Source: Datisca glomerata
Lineage: Eukaryota; Streptophyta; Magnoliopsida; Cucurbitales; Datiscaceae
Direction of reading: 5' to 3'
Length of the DNA stretch: 64,000 nucleotides
Assembly (NCBI GenBank): GCA_003255025.1
Contig: QANY01012059.1
Span: 434,001 to 498,000 of the forward strand
Shown here piece after piece: positions 1 through 10,343 of the stretch. The notes beneath the pieces were generated by a model. It saw only the letters and a list, made by a program, of their open reading frames with translations. It was not told the origin of the DNA and did not search any database. Both the position numbers and the translations under genes were made by a program. The stretch's first letter is position 1; the number at the start of each line of letters is the position of its first letter.

Positions 1-158
1 TATTCGAGGGATCACATAATTCGGATTGTCACTCAAACTGCAACATGATCAAGCTTCAGATTGGTGTCACATAGTTGATAGAAACTAATTAGAATTAATG
101 AAGGCTGAGACCATATATCAGTGATATATTTGCATAAAATGTTTTTTTGCCAATGCAG

Positions 159-886
159 CTTTACGAGGAGCTGCGATCCTCCGAGCGAGGCTGGAAAAGG
201 GGTTTGGAGCAACAAACTTTGCTTTGGCTGAGGATAAGGTAGAAGAAACCAAAGAATCAAATATAATGGTAGCATTGAACTTTGTCTCCAGAGGAGGCGA
301 ACTCCTCAAACGTACAAGAAAAGGTATTTGCAAGCTGTAGCATTCCATTCATCACCCATCGAGAAAATTCATATGAACTTCATGAAACGAGTCCTGAAAC
401 ACTCGATTATAAAACTGTTGATGGCAGGAGCTCTACACTGGAAGCAAGTTTCTTTTAGCATAAACTCAAACTGGCAGGTACACTACAGATAGATCCTCAA
501 GTTAGTAAAAAACTAAAGATTAGTATTTAAAATTTGAACGTAACAGGTTGTAGCTAAAATGAAAAGCAAGCACATAGCAGGAACATTTACGAAGAAAAAG
601 AAATGTAAGTAATGTTCCATACCAGAATATAAATATTCTCTAGCGGCTACCTCTTCCCCTCTTGATTGTGTTAAACCATGATATCCCAGGTATAGTATCT
701 GGGGTCAACTGTGATATCCCAGCATGGCACGGACGAGAAAGGGAAGCCGGTAGCAACCACAGAGCTTATTTTGGGATAGTTGTAGCTGACAGAACTATTG
801 AACTTGAATGCAGTGGAAAAGGTGATAAACTAATGTGGACAGAGGGGATTCAGTACATGTTAAACTGCCGAGGCTACATAGCCTGA
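159..886 (+). CDS. VAN3-binding / FORKED-like protein, C-terminal exons (5' part lies outside the window)
   Basis: Four exons can be read with canonical borders: 159-323, 428-477, 547-604 and 690-886 (stop TGA 884-886). Spliced in phase they give about 156 residues. The first carries ALRGAAILRARLEKGFGA and ends GGELLKRTRKG. The next give ALHWKQVSFSINSNWQ, then VVAKMKSKHIAGTFTKKKK, then the PH-like stretch CDIPAWHGRERE followed by HRAYFGI and a Trp-containing C-terminal helix (MWTEGIQYML). This order matches the end of the plant DUF828 plus plant PH domain family (VAN3-binding protein, FORKED1-like), which binds phosphoinositides and the ARF-GAP VAN3 at the trans-Golgi or plasma membrane in auxin-dependent vein patterning. 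The upstream exon is uncertain: codons at 4-45 look related, but I see no GT donor after them. Family and C-terminus are well supported; whether the gene is intact cannot be judged. Confidence 0.85.
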
Positions 887-921
887 TTTGGAAATATAAG
901 TTTATGTGTCGGATTAATGGA

Positions 922-927
922 AATAAA
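922..927 (+). terminator. Candidate polyadenylation signal AATAAA of the VAN3-binding-like gene
   Basis: An AATAAA hexamer lies 36 bases after the stop codon, in a T-rich region typical of plant 3' ends. This is inference from position only. Confidence 0.4.
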
Positions 928-1514
928 ATTTTAATATTTTTCTTTACCGTAACAATAACTCGAAAAAAGTATTCCTAGATATATACACGAAGCGATGGAT
1001 GACAACTGTTACGGAACGTATACAGAATTATTTTTCTACAGTCTTGGATTGAGAGCGTAATCTTATTAGGTGCTTAGGAGGAAAAGAATGGGAAGAACAC
1101 CCACCAGTTTCTACTGGAAATGTTGTTACAAATCACCACGGATTTCACTAGTTGGCAGCTACAATAATGTTTAATTCATTCTTTTCACCATAAAGTCAAA
1201 AACTATGAACAAAAACCTGCATGAAGAGGAGCCAAATGGTAAGGGGGGCAGATAAAACGGATTAAAAATGACTGGATATATTAACAGACCTTTAACAAAC
1301 TTTTGCCAGCGAAATGGTAATAAATGCACAAGTTTCAAATATGAATTTATATATTACAAACAAACGAATTATCAAATATTACGACTTGTACTTATAGTCT
1401 TAGATACAAGTGTAAAAACTTCACCACTACGTTAAGGTATCTTGTCCCACTAGAAAGTTTGGTTGACAGCGCGGAATAGTTAGCATCCTCGTGTGGGGCT
1501 AACAATTTACTTAT
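928..1514. other. Intergenic, no gene recognised
   Basis: AT-rich DNA without a convincing coding frame or terminal repeat. It ends where homology to the minus-strand Ty3/gypsy integrase begins at about 1515. Confidence 0.6.
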
Positions 1515-2715
1515 TTCTCTACCTCATTGCGCATACACGGCCAAAAATACGACTACTGCACTAGTTGTAAGGTTCTATCTCTGCCAACGTGTCCCTCACC
1601 ATGAAGTTCTTTGATAATCTGCAATCGTAAGCTACAATCCGGGATACAAAGCTGATTCCCTTTAAACAAAAATCCATCATGTAACAAGACTGTTTTCATT
1701 CCAGTCTGTATATCTTGGAGAATCACAGAGAAATAAGGATCAGTAACAAGCAATCACAAAAAGAATCGAAACCAGGTACCTCAACCTGCATAGTAACCAA
1801 TAAACTATTCCTACGACTCAATGCATCTGCAACTCGGTTGGTTATCCCGGCCTTGTGTTTGACCACGGAAGTGAATTTCTCGAGATAAACAACGTACCTC
1901 GCATGTCTAGGATACACCTTATCTTGTTTGTGAAAATGTCTCAAAGAGTCATGATCAGTATAAAATATGAATTCCCTGCGAAATGGATAATGACGCCAAT
2001 GTTTCACAACCTGTACTATTGCATAAAACTCAACGTCATAAGTATTGTATCTAATTTTCACGACGGACAACTTCTCGCTGAAATAGGCCACTGGTCTGCT
2101 ACTTTGACTCAATACTACCCCAATCCCAACCTTAGAAGTGTCGGTGTGTAACTCAAATGGCTCTGCAAAATCTTGCAACACTAAAATAAGTGCATTGGTT
2201 AGACGTTCCTTAATCGATCGAAACACTGAATCTGCCTCATCAGTCCATGTAAACTTACTCCCTTTCATACAATCAGTAATCGGTGCAATAATACTACTGA
2301 AGTGCGGGATAAAAAGCCTACAAAAAGATGCAAGACCATGAAAACTCCTAACCTCAATAATCGTTTTTGGTCTAGGCCACTGTCTCACTACCTCAACTTT
2401 AGCCTCATCTACCTGCAATCCGTCTCCAAAAACCACATAACCCAAAAACAGCACCTTTGGAGTCATAAACACGCACTTTTTCTTTGCTGCATAAAATTGT
2501 TCCCTGCAGAGTACAACTAAAACCTCTCTCACATGCTGCAGGTGTTCCTTTGAGTTAGTGCTATAAATCAGAATATCATCAAAATATACAACCACAAATA
2601 TGCCAATAAAAGGTCTCAACGGTTGATTCATCACACGCATAAAAGTACTAGGTGCGTTAGACAACCCAAATGGCATCACAAACCCCTCATTTGTCTTAAT
2701 AGCTGTTTTAATCAT
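1515..2715 (-). pseudogene. Ty3/gypsy pol fragment: RT (C-terminal half), RNase H, start of integrase
   Basis: The minus-strand frame from 2715 gives the end of a reverse transcriptase with VMPFGLSNAPSTF and the catalytic YFDDILIYS. A tether and RNase H follow (FELHTDTSKVGIG, FYTDHDSL, and TNRVADALSR near the end). After a frame break near 1723-1753 comes the zinc-binding domain of integrase (IPDCSLR, then HGEGHVGRDRT), which stops at the truncation. Protease and the N-terminal half of RT are missing: gag jumps directly to codons for IKTAIKTNEGF. It cannot encode a working polyprotein. Confidence 0.9.
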
Positions 2716-3260
2716 CCAGCAATCTCGTTTCTAGCTATCGACTGGTAAAATTTTGTAGTATAATCATCCACCGATCTCGAACCCTGTCTCAGATTCTGCA
2801 ACCTTTGATACAAAATCTGCTGATAATTATAAGGCAAAAACACAGCTCGTTCTCTGGCACTCCTTTGAACTCTAAGATCTCCTCAACATTTGCTAACTAG
2901 TCAATGAACTCTTCTGCCTAAAGACTGCCATGTACTTTTAGTATATTAGTCCGCATATCGGCCTACATTCTCCTATTATCCTCGTCCACTTGGACTCTCT
3001 GCCGGCTATGACAGACCTGTGGAATGTCCTCGAAGTATTCTTCTTCGCCCTACCTAATTGGATTTCACGGTTCATGCATATTCCTTCTATTCTAATTCCC
3101 TATCATATTAATCATCACTGCGGTTAACTGTTCCAACATTCGCTCCATACATTGGTCCACAATTTACCCGATTCGATATTCTAGTTGGACACCATCATCG
3201 TGCTCATAAACCTCCTCAACTCGTTATTGTTGTTACTGGTTTCATCGTGGTTCCATGAAA
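2716..3260 (-). pseudogene. Ty3/gypsy gag remnant
   Basis: The minus strand shows a decayed gag with several stops. Recognisable pieces are an N-terminal MEPR start near 3258, a VQVDEDNRRM stretch, and the capsid motif LPYNYQQILYQRLQNLRQGS followed by VDDYTTKFYQ. This is the usual retrotransposon gag pattern of plant chromovirus-type elements. The second half of gag, the zinc knuckle and protease are deleted, so gag runs straight into RT at 2715. Confidence 0.75.
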
Positions 3261-3277
3261 AATACGGATTAGTTTTA

Positions 3278-3289
3278 GCTCTGATACCA
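3278..3289 (-). other. Primer-binding site complementary to initiator Met-tRNA
   Basis: The minus strand reads TGGTATCAGAGC, the standard plant retrotransposon PBS, five bases inside the LTR edge at 3295. It fixes the orientation of the gag to RT copy and shows that the LTR at 3295-3808 is its 5' LTR. Confidence 0.9.
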
Positions 3290-3294
3290 GCTGA

Positions 3295-3808
3295 TGTAGT
3301 GGAAGCCTTGAAAAAAATCTAGCAATATCAAATATTGTTGAATGACGCACGATTTCCAGTAAGTCAATCTTCTATAACCCGTTGGATTCTAAGATTATCA
3401 GAATTTAGGCAACAATTTCGATAAATCACAAAATACCAAAAATTAGAATTATAGAGAAAACGTCTCCAACAATATCATAAACTACCGAAAAACCCTAAAC
3501 AACAGATATTAAAACTGTCTCAGAAAACTCTAAACATAAAAGAAAGGAAAAATTTCAAAAAAAGTCCAAACCTTGCGAAGATAACTTCCGGGCCTCTGAC
3601 AGTGCGTAAAATGACCTTTTTTGGACTTGAAACCAGGCTGTAACTGGAAAACCAATTAGAAAAATAGAGAGCTCTGAATGAGCTTCGATTTGATATCTTA
3701 CGGGCCCTGTGAGTTAATCCGAGTCAAAAGTTATGGCATCTTGAAGGCAGATTGCGCATGCAACGATCTATTTGCTCCAAAAACTCCAACGCTACACCGT
3801 CCGCATCA
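3295..3808 (-). repeat. Ty3/gypsy LTR shared by both partial copies (about 514 bp)
   Basis: It runs TG...CA in either orientation (plus strand TGTAGTGG ... CCGCATCA). On the minus strand it follows the integrase C-terminus of one copy and precedes the PBS and gag of the other. The integrase frame reads on into the LTR and stops at 3724. A related LTR lies on the plus strand at 18894-19340, sharing the start TGATGCG.ACGGTGTAG and the segment around ATCAAATCGAAGCTC. Confidence 0.8.
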
Positions 3809-5442
3809 TTCTCCCTAGGGTAGAGAAAATTTGACCTCGAATTTGCAGCCGTATCATCATAAGAAGAATCACCGTGGAAGGGAATCAAATGTTTAACATT
3901 AAACACATCAGCGATACGAATGTGACTAGGCAATTTCAACTAGTAGGCATTTGGATTGATCTTCTCAATAATCTCGACATGTCCAATCTTCTTGGTAGAC
4001 AACTTGTTGTAGTCAGCAACATAAAAGCGGTCCTTAGTCAAGATTGCCCACACGAAATCCCCAACCTCAAAATCCACATGTCTGCGCGTCCGATCAACAT
4101 CTTGTTTATACTGTGCCTTTGCTGAACGCAAGTTATCATGAACGGCCATGTGAACATCTTGTAGACTATATACAAACTCTTTTGCCTTATTGTGGACCTT
4201 TGACTTACTCGGTAAAGCCATCAAATCGAGTGGTCCCTTCGGTTGGATCGAATAAACCACCTGAAAAGAACTAAAACTGGTACTACAATTGACTGCATGA
4301 TTATGAGCAAACTCTTCCTGACACAATTTCTGGTCCCAACTCTTCACATGTTCGCTAACCAAACAACATAACAGATTACCCAAAGACCTGTTAACCACCT
4401 CAGTCTGTCCATCCTTTTGAGGATGACAAGCATTACTAAAACTGAGTTGTGTATTAACCATCTTCCACAAGTTGTGCCAAAAATGACAAAGAAATATGGT
4501 ATTTCTATCAGAAACAATAGAAAAGGCAGCCTCTGTAGATGATATATCTCATGAAAAAATAATTGTGCCACTTGAACATCATCAGTAGTTTTCTTGTAAG
4601 GGATAAAATGAACAATCTTAGAGAAATGATCCACAACAACATAGATGGAATCATTACCTCTCTGCGTGCATGGCAACCCCAACACAAAATCCATACTAAT
4701 ATCCTCAAGGCTGAGAAAGAACTAGTAGGGCATATATAATCCTGCATTAATGGCAAAACCCTTAGATACTTGGCAAATTCTACATCGTTGCACATATTTC
4801 TATACCTCTTTGCGCATACTCAGCCAAAAATATGATGACTGCACCAGTTGTAAGGTTCTATCTCTGCTAACATGACCCTCACCATAAAGTTACCTGATAA
4901 TATGCATTCGCAGGCTACAATCCGGGATACAGAGTTGATTCCCCTTAAATAGAAATCCATCATGTAACAAGAAATTTATTTTCTTTCCAGTTTGTATGTC
5001 TTGGAGAACCACAGAGAAATAAGGATCAGTAATAAGAAAATCATAAAAAGAATCAAAACCAAGTACCTCAACCTGTATAGTAACCAGGAAACTACTCATG
5101 TGACTCAATGCGTCTGCAACTCGGTTGGTTATCTCGGCCTTGTGTTTGACCACGAAAGTGAATTTCTTGAGATAAGCAACCCACCTCGCATGTCTAGGAG
5201 ACACCTTATCCTATCTGTACAAATGCCTCAAAGAGTCATGTTTAGTATACAATATGAATTCCCTGTGAAACAGGCAATGACGCCAATGCTTCACAACATG
5301 TTCTACTGCATAAAACTCAACGTCATAAGTACTATATCTGATTTTCATGCCGGATAACTTCTCGCTGAAATAGGCAACTGGTATGCTACTTTGACTCAAT
5401 ACACCCCCAATCCCAATCTTAAAAGCATATGTGTGTAAGTCA
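3724..5442 (-). pseudogene. Ty3/gypsy pol fragment: RNase H end, integrase to C-terminus
   Basis: On the minus strand this begins in RNase H (VAYFSEKLSGMKIRYSTYD), passes the H2C2-type zinc region (HDGFLFKGNQLCIPDCSLR) and enters the integrase core with [22 protein letters not shown] and [17 protein letters not shown] (Asp, Asp and Glu of the DDE triad). The C-terminal region contains VGDFVWA and PSHIRIADVFNVKHLIP. Frameshifts near 4470 and 4694 and a stop near 5205 disrupt it. The residue pattern differs from the copy at 1515-2150, so the two are not a recent duplication. Confidence 0.88.
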
Positions 5443-5461
5443 AAACTTACTTAACCCATCG

Positions 5462-5680
5462 TCTAAGAGTAAGTAATGCATTTTTTTGTCCATTTACGAT
5501 GGTGAGTCGAACCTCCGTCATGTTAAATCAATAATCCCATGAATTAAAATAACAGGTGTCGACGCCCCGTCATTTTGGAGAAAACGCTGCAGGGACGACG
5601 TGACTTCCACACACTGTCGTCCTTTGCTACAATACGATACGACTGGATTAATCCCCGTCGTTTTAATTTCTAGTAAGTTA
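5462..5680. mobile_element. CACTA-like terminal remnant (CGTCG-rich), uncertain
   Basis: A short GC-richer block carries repeated CCGTC, CGTCG and CGACG motifs in both orientations (around 5557, 5594, 5620 and 5657), like subterminal repeats of plant CACTA transposons. It ends with CCCCGTCGTTTTAATTTCTAG, which resembles an inward-facing terminus. No clear CACTA end is seen. Confidence 0.35.
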
Positions 5681-7105
5681 AACCAGTCAATTTCTTACTC
5701 TTCACATCCTCTTTTCTTAAACCAACGCCTAGAACCATGCCCTTTCTTGCTTCATTATCAAGTTCCCTCTCCCTTTCTCCTTCTTCCCAATCCCCCCCCC
5801 CCACCACTTCAACTTTGTACTCGATCCCTAAGTTAGTCTCAACCTTCGCCTTCTTCCCCATCCTATCGAACCCTAGGTGAAGTTGCTCACCACACAGTTC
5901 CCTCAGGTTGTGTAAGTCACCTTCCCTATTCGTTCATTCATCTTTCCCATTTGTTTCGATTCACTCTTTTTAATGCCATTTACTCTCGGCATCAAGATAC
6001 TTCTCCCTTTATGATTTTCTCATCATTCTAGTCAAGTACCAGAGGCGAGAGCTTGGATTTGTTAGCTCCAAGGGAGGGAAGGTGAGGGCTTGAGGGTCTA
6101 CATACGTGAATGCCTCTCTCGATTTAATGGGTACAAAAGTTCCATCTGCCATTGCTGTCTAGTGACGTTTAATGGGTACTGAAGTTCCATCTGCCATTGC
6201 TGTCTAGTGACGTTTAATGGGTACTGAAGTTCCATCTGAAGCTCCAGACCTTGTAATTATTAAGTAAGAGAAATTTGTAAATGCTAAATCTTAGCTTTTC
6301 TTATATGTGAATGCTAAATGTTTGCCTCTAGTTAGAGTTAAAATTTGATTTTTTATATTTTGGGAGCAAAATGTATCAATTTATATAACAAATAGGATGG
6401 AGTTCTCATCATCTTAAGTTGCTTTTACTTTATTTTATCTCAGTCAAATCGAAATAGCCGTGCCATTTTTGTTTCATTTGCTTGTGTAGTATCGTTGATA
6501 ATATTTTGATAATGTATTTTGTTATTTTACAGTCAGTTTTTCCTGGTTTGTAATTGACAGAAGTTACTCTAGATTTATGAAAAGTCCCTGATGTTCCTAA
6601 GTCATTTAAAGGTAATGATCACATTTTATTCACTCAACCTCATCAAAGTCAGTTTGAAACAAAAGTTTTATCTGCATCAATAATGCTTCGTTCAGTAATC
6701 AATTTGAAACTATATAGTATTGACAGAAATTATTCCATCTGAAATCTTTGACTGTGAAGAATTGTTTCAAAGGGTTCCTGCAGGTAGTGACAGATTTTGA
6801 TTGAAGATTAAATTATTAATAGACATTTGTTCAATAACAGATATTCATGAAATTCGCTTGAGATCCATCTTGTAAATTCTAATGCATGGCTTGCGTTGAT
6901 ACATCAGTTATGATATATATATCTATTAACCAATTAGATATTTACTACAAATAACATAGTTGAAAGGTGAACAATCAGCTGCTTGTGTACATTTTGATAG
7001 CAGCATCCTTAGTCTTACATTTGAGAGTTCCCACACATTTTATAAGTGTACGCGTATGTATGCAAAATTTATCTTTACTCAACTAGTTTACTGTCATATT
7101 TGCAG
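5681..7105. other. Non-coding stretch with a CT-rich block and a minisatellite
   Basis: 5690-5870 is strongly CT-rich with a run of C near 5795, like a plant 5' leader. The rest is AT-rich without a convincing frame. The 45-bp tandem repeat at 6123-6240 is listed separately. Confidence 0.5.
6123..6240 (+). repeat. 45-bp tandem repeat, about 2.6 units
   Basis: Units start at 6123, 6168 and 6213, each beginning TTTAATGGGTAC and containing AAGTTCCATCTG. The first two continue with CCATTGCTGTCTAGTGACG and the third breaks off after TTCCATCTG. Units 2 and 3 are near identical, so the expansion is fairly recent. Confidence 0.85.
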
Positions 7106-7236
7106 GTGGCTCCATGCCAAAGCACTTCCTGGCGCTAATCGGCTGATTAAACATCTCCATTCTCATAAAGTGCCGTTTGCACTTGCTTCATACTCCTTAC
7201 GAGAATACATAGAAGCAAAAATTTCTCACCAAAAAG
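7106..7236 (+). pseudogene. Isolated exon of a riboflavin kinase / FMN hydrolase (HAD-type) gene
   Basis: The exon is bounded by TGCAG and GTCAT. It encodes KALPGANRLIKHLHSHKVPF, then ALASYSLREYIEAKISHQKG. This matches the cap/core region of the HAD phosphatase domain in plant bifunctional riboflavin kinase/FMN phosphatase, where the usual sequence is ALPGANRLI ... ALASNS (motif II Ser/Asn). Here the motif II Asn is Tyr. No other exon was found nearby: the DLDGT motif exon should be upstream, and the kinase domain is absent. I read it as a gene fragment, possibly carried by the CGTCG-rich element whose remnants flank it. Confidence 0.75.
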
Positions 7237-7813
7237 GTCATCTCCTCTTGACCTAAACACTCTTTTGACTAATCTGTTATCTGCTCAGATCATCTTTCTA
7301 TATTATTCATAGTAAATATATAATTACCCCATTATCAACTACCAAATCTCAATAATTGTACAAGTACATAATACATTTACACGGACTATATCAACATCAG
7401 GCTCTATTCCCCTTATTTAATACTTAATATTTACGTATATGACATGTTCTATTATTTATTGAACCTAGCTAATGCCTACCAACTACTTGCATTGGTCATA
7501 ATCATCAATTATTTATTAATTTCCGTTGAAGGGGTCGAAGAGTACTGATACTTGTGAATTGTGTTTACCCAACACCTTGAAGAGCTTTCTAAGATAGCTT
7601 TCTTTGAATTATTAATTGTTGTAATTATGTAGAGTAAATGTACTTTTTTTAAATTTATTAATGTGATAGCTATATATTGAATGAATTGCGTAGAATTTTG
7701 AAGCCTTGAAATCTTTATACGATGAGGGTCTTTGTCTTTTACAGCTTTATATTTTTATGATGGTATCTAAAACTCACATAAATGGATTTCACATGACAGT
7801 AAAATAGTACTAC

Positions 7814-8075
7814 TACAATTATTTTTTACCGTCGTTAAAAAGTGTATTTTTTACAACGGTTTATAGAGGAACCGTCGTCAAAACCCTTCATTTTACGCTG
7901 TATTTGCTTTTATTACGATCGCGCGCTTGTCGAAAAATGATACACTCACGACGGTTGGCAAACCAACCGTCATGAAATTTTACATGTCGTGAAAAATCAA
8001 TGATTTTTTACGACGGGCAGTAAGCGTCGTCAATTAACTTTAACGACGAGTATTCCCTATCGTGAAGTAATCCCC
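7814..8075. mobile_element. CACTA-like subterminal repeat block
   Basis: It begins near ACTACTACAATTATTTTTTA and then has many copies of ACCGTCGT, CCGTCGTC, ACGACGG and CGTCGTC in both orientations up to about 8060. Plant CACTA elements have such subterminal arrays next to a CACTACAA end. The other terminus is not identifiable and no transposase is present. Confidence 0.5.
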
Positions 8076-8094
8076 ATCAAATTTGATGTTTCGT

Positions 8095-8450
8095 GATCGA
8101 GAGTCTTTGAGTCTATAATAGACCTTTGCAGTTTGAAATTTTGTTTCTCTTGGCCTTCAGCTACGGACCACTCTCTTTGGATCATATATATGCTTTCATC
8201 AAGATGGTCATTAAGAAAAGTCGTCTTGACATCCATTTACAATATCCCATAGTCAAATATGTAGTAATGGATAAGCGTATCCTAATGGACTAAGTGTAGC
8301 TATTTGTGAGAAAGTCTTTTCACAGTCAACAATATATGCCTCTTTTGTATAGTGATTAAGTAGTATGACTACCCTTTCACTATATCGAGGTGTGATCTTG
8401 AGTTGTGGTCTTATCACTTCCTCATGGTGGTAAAGAATTTTGATCTTCAG
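8095..8450 (-). pseudogene. Ty1/copia reverse transcriptase fragment
   Basis: The minus strand reads, with frame changes, EAYIVDCEKTFSQIATL, then MDVKTTFLNDHLDESIYMIQ, then VAEGQEKQNFKLQRSI. These are the standard copia RT blocks (ETFSPVA, MDVKTAFLNG, EEIYM.QPEGF and CKL.RSIYGLKQ). Both flanks are lost. Weak similarity may continue to about 8700, but I cannot support it. Confidence 0.78.
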
Positions 8451-10343
8451 TCATGGCCTTCTTTATTTGTCAGTGATAGTCTAATCTATACAAAAATTAA
8501 GTCCTCTAGCACAACTTTGCTATGAGGTTTTAAGCCATTCATATAATCATTTTCAAGATAATGAGCATTGGTCGATACAAACACAATTATTTCTTGATGA
8601 CTACAAATACACCACCTCTTCCGGTTTATCCTATAAACACACATACTTTAGAATTAGGTACCAACTTACCAGTCTTACCTATGTGAATATGTCTTAAATT
8701 AGGTTTGTGACGTCCAAAACTCTAAGCAGTGATCTGGTATGTGATTGTGAGTAAATGATTTTGGGAATACAATTGTGGGTATATGACTATGGGAAAGTAA
8801 GATGTCTGAAAAATTAAGATTACTTTATCTGGTAACAATTGAAAATGTTATGATATGATAGTAAGAATGTTAATTATTCTGTTTATTTTGATGGAATGTG
8901 TAATAGAATGTTATATATGTAATTTTCAATTTTCAATTTTATCCTTGGACCAAAATATACTTATAGATAGTTTATTACTAAATTTATAAAATGATTACCA
9001 AAAATACATTATTTTTTAGTTTTTATTATTTTATATTTAACATACAATTTATATTTTATACTTTAATTTGAATACTATTTTGGTTTACGAAACTAGTTAA
9101 ATTCAAATTAGTAATGATATATCGAATATTAGCTAATATAAAATAATTAAATATGATTTTTCCTATCTTAGTATGTTTTTTTTACCTATGATTAGTAAAT
9201 TAATAGAATTTTTGATTTTATATTGATAAATATCTCATTTATTTAAATTAATGGACCAATTATTAGTTGTTAACTTATTGAAAAATAGTAGTTGTCAAAA
9301 AGATAGGGAGAGTGCGTTTATACCTTGCAACCAATATATATATACTTTTTCTTATACCCTAATCGCAAAGCCTTCATTTTTAAGAACAATTATACAGTCC
9401 CTAATGTGTGCAGCAAGGAGGGAGCATGGTGAAGCGCTTCACAAAGGAAACTAGCTTTTCGTTCCAATTTGTTGATCGTTGTAGAAAGAACAAACCTATA
9501 CATTTGTTCTTCACCAATCACCCATGCAATGTCGACCACTTCTCCATTGCTGCACCTCCTCACGTCTGTTGGTGTCGACCTGACGTACTCCAAACTACCG
9601 TCACCATAAGCTCGTACACCGAGAACCCAAACCTCAATCTTATATCTAATTACATCTTCTTTCTATAGAACACAACAAAATCTTCATCAAAGCCTTTGCA
9701 AATAAACATGGGTTTCCTTTTCATTGCTTGATATGTTGTTGCAGTAGATTTTCATATGGTTAATTTACACTTTTCTTGTCTGATTTGGATAATTGAATTG
9801 AATATGCACTTTTCTATATATTGGTTTAGTTTTTTCTGATATATAGATTTTTTATTTTCTGGCATTTGATGTTAGTAAAATTGTGTTGAAATTTAGGTTG
9901 CAAAGCTTTGATAGTCTGGTGAGATAGCGTGGGAGAAAAGAAGAAGATGAGGTGAGGAAGGATAGTTTGGGTAATATGAGATGAAAGTAATGCTATGTTT
10001 GTTGGGCATCTACATAACCCTGATATTGGGGGCTTTCAAGATACTCTCATTTGAGGGTATCTTGACATTCCATGCATTGAAAAAAATAATTATTATATCA
10101 AACATGTACAAACAATGAAATGAGTGAGATTTGGGTAGTTAGCTAAAGATTACTCCATACCAAATGCACCCTAAAGGTGTTTTAGGTATAGATTTAGACG
10201 GTACCAAGTTTAGAATATTTGTCGTACTTTATTGTGCATATCTTTAAAATGAAGTGCGTAACAGTGTGACTTAATATTGATCTCATCATGTCAAAAAAAG
10301 TTATATTTCCAGTCCCAGCAACACCATTTTGCAATAGTGTTCT
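8451..10343. other. AT-rich non-coding region
   Basis: Very AT-rich between 8800 and 9250. The short open frames around 9250-9670 resemble nothing I recognise. The segment at 9985-10180 is listed separately as a possible small transposon. Confidence 0.5.
9985..10180. mobile_element. Possible hAT-like MITE
   Basis: It opens with GCTATGTTTGTTGGGCATC and closes with ACCAAATGCACCCTAAAGG, the pattern of small plant elements whose ends read GGGTGC.TTTGG. A hairpin-like pair (AAGATACTCTCA ... TGAGGGTATCTTG) lies between them. Terminal repeats are too imperfect and no target duplication is clear. Confidence 0.3.

Larger units (their letters stand above)
1515..5442 (-). mobile_element. Ty3/gypsy LTR retrotransposon DNA, two partial copies sharing one LTR
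   Basis: Read on the minus strand the order is RNaseH - integrase (5442 to about 3809), LTR (3808-3295), primer-binding site, gag remnant, RT, RNaseH and the start of integrase (to about 1515). The RNaseH to integrase stretch therefore occurs twice (1515-2150 and 4800-5442), and the copies differ at many residues. Both outer ends are abrupt truncations without an LTR. The layout fits either a tandem pair that shared an LTR after unequal recombination, later truncated, or a permuted copy opened from a one-LTR circle. Confidence 0.85.

Noticed and set aside
1855..2520. Plus-strand open frames of 67-98 codons
   Set aside because: They are antisense shadows of the minus-strand gypsy RT/RNaseH.
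5600..5861. Overlapping short frames on both strands rich in Pro/Leu or Lys/Glu
   Set aside because: Caused by the CT-rich tract; no conserved protein features.
10180..10215. Codons for LGIDLDGTK, resembling the HAD motif I that the FMN-hydrolase exon lacks
   Set aside because: It lies about 3 kb downstream of the exon, in the wrong order, and has no splice sites or further HAD similarity; probably chance.
10335..10343. Search for a target duplication around the array 10344-18334
   Set aside because: GTGTTCT on the left and GAAGTA on the right do not match; the right end is probably rearranged.
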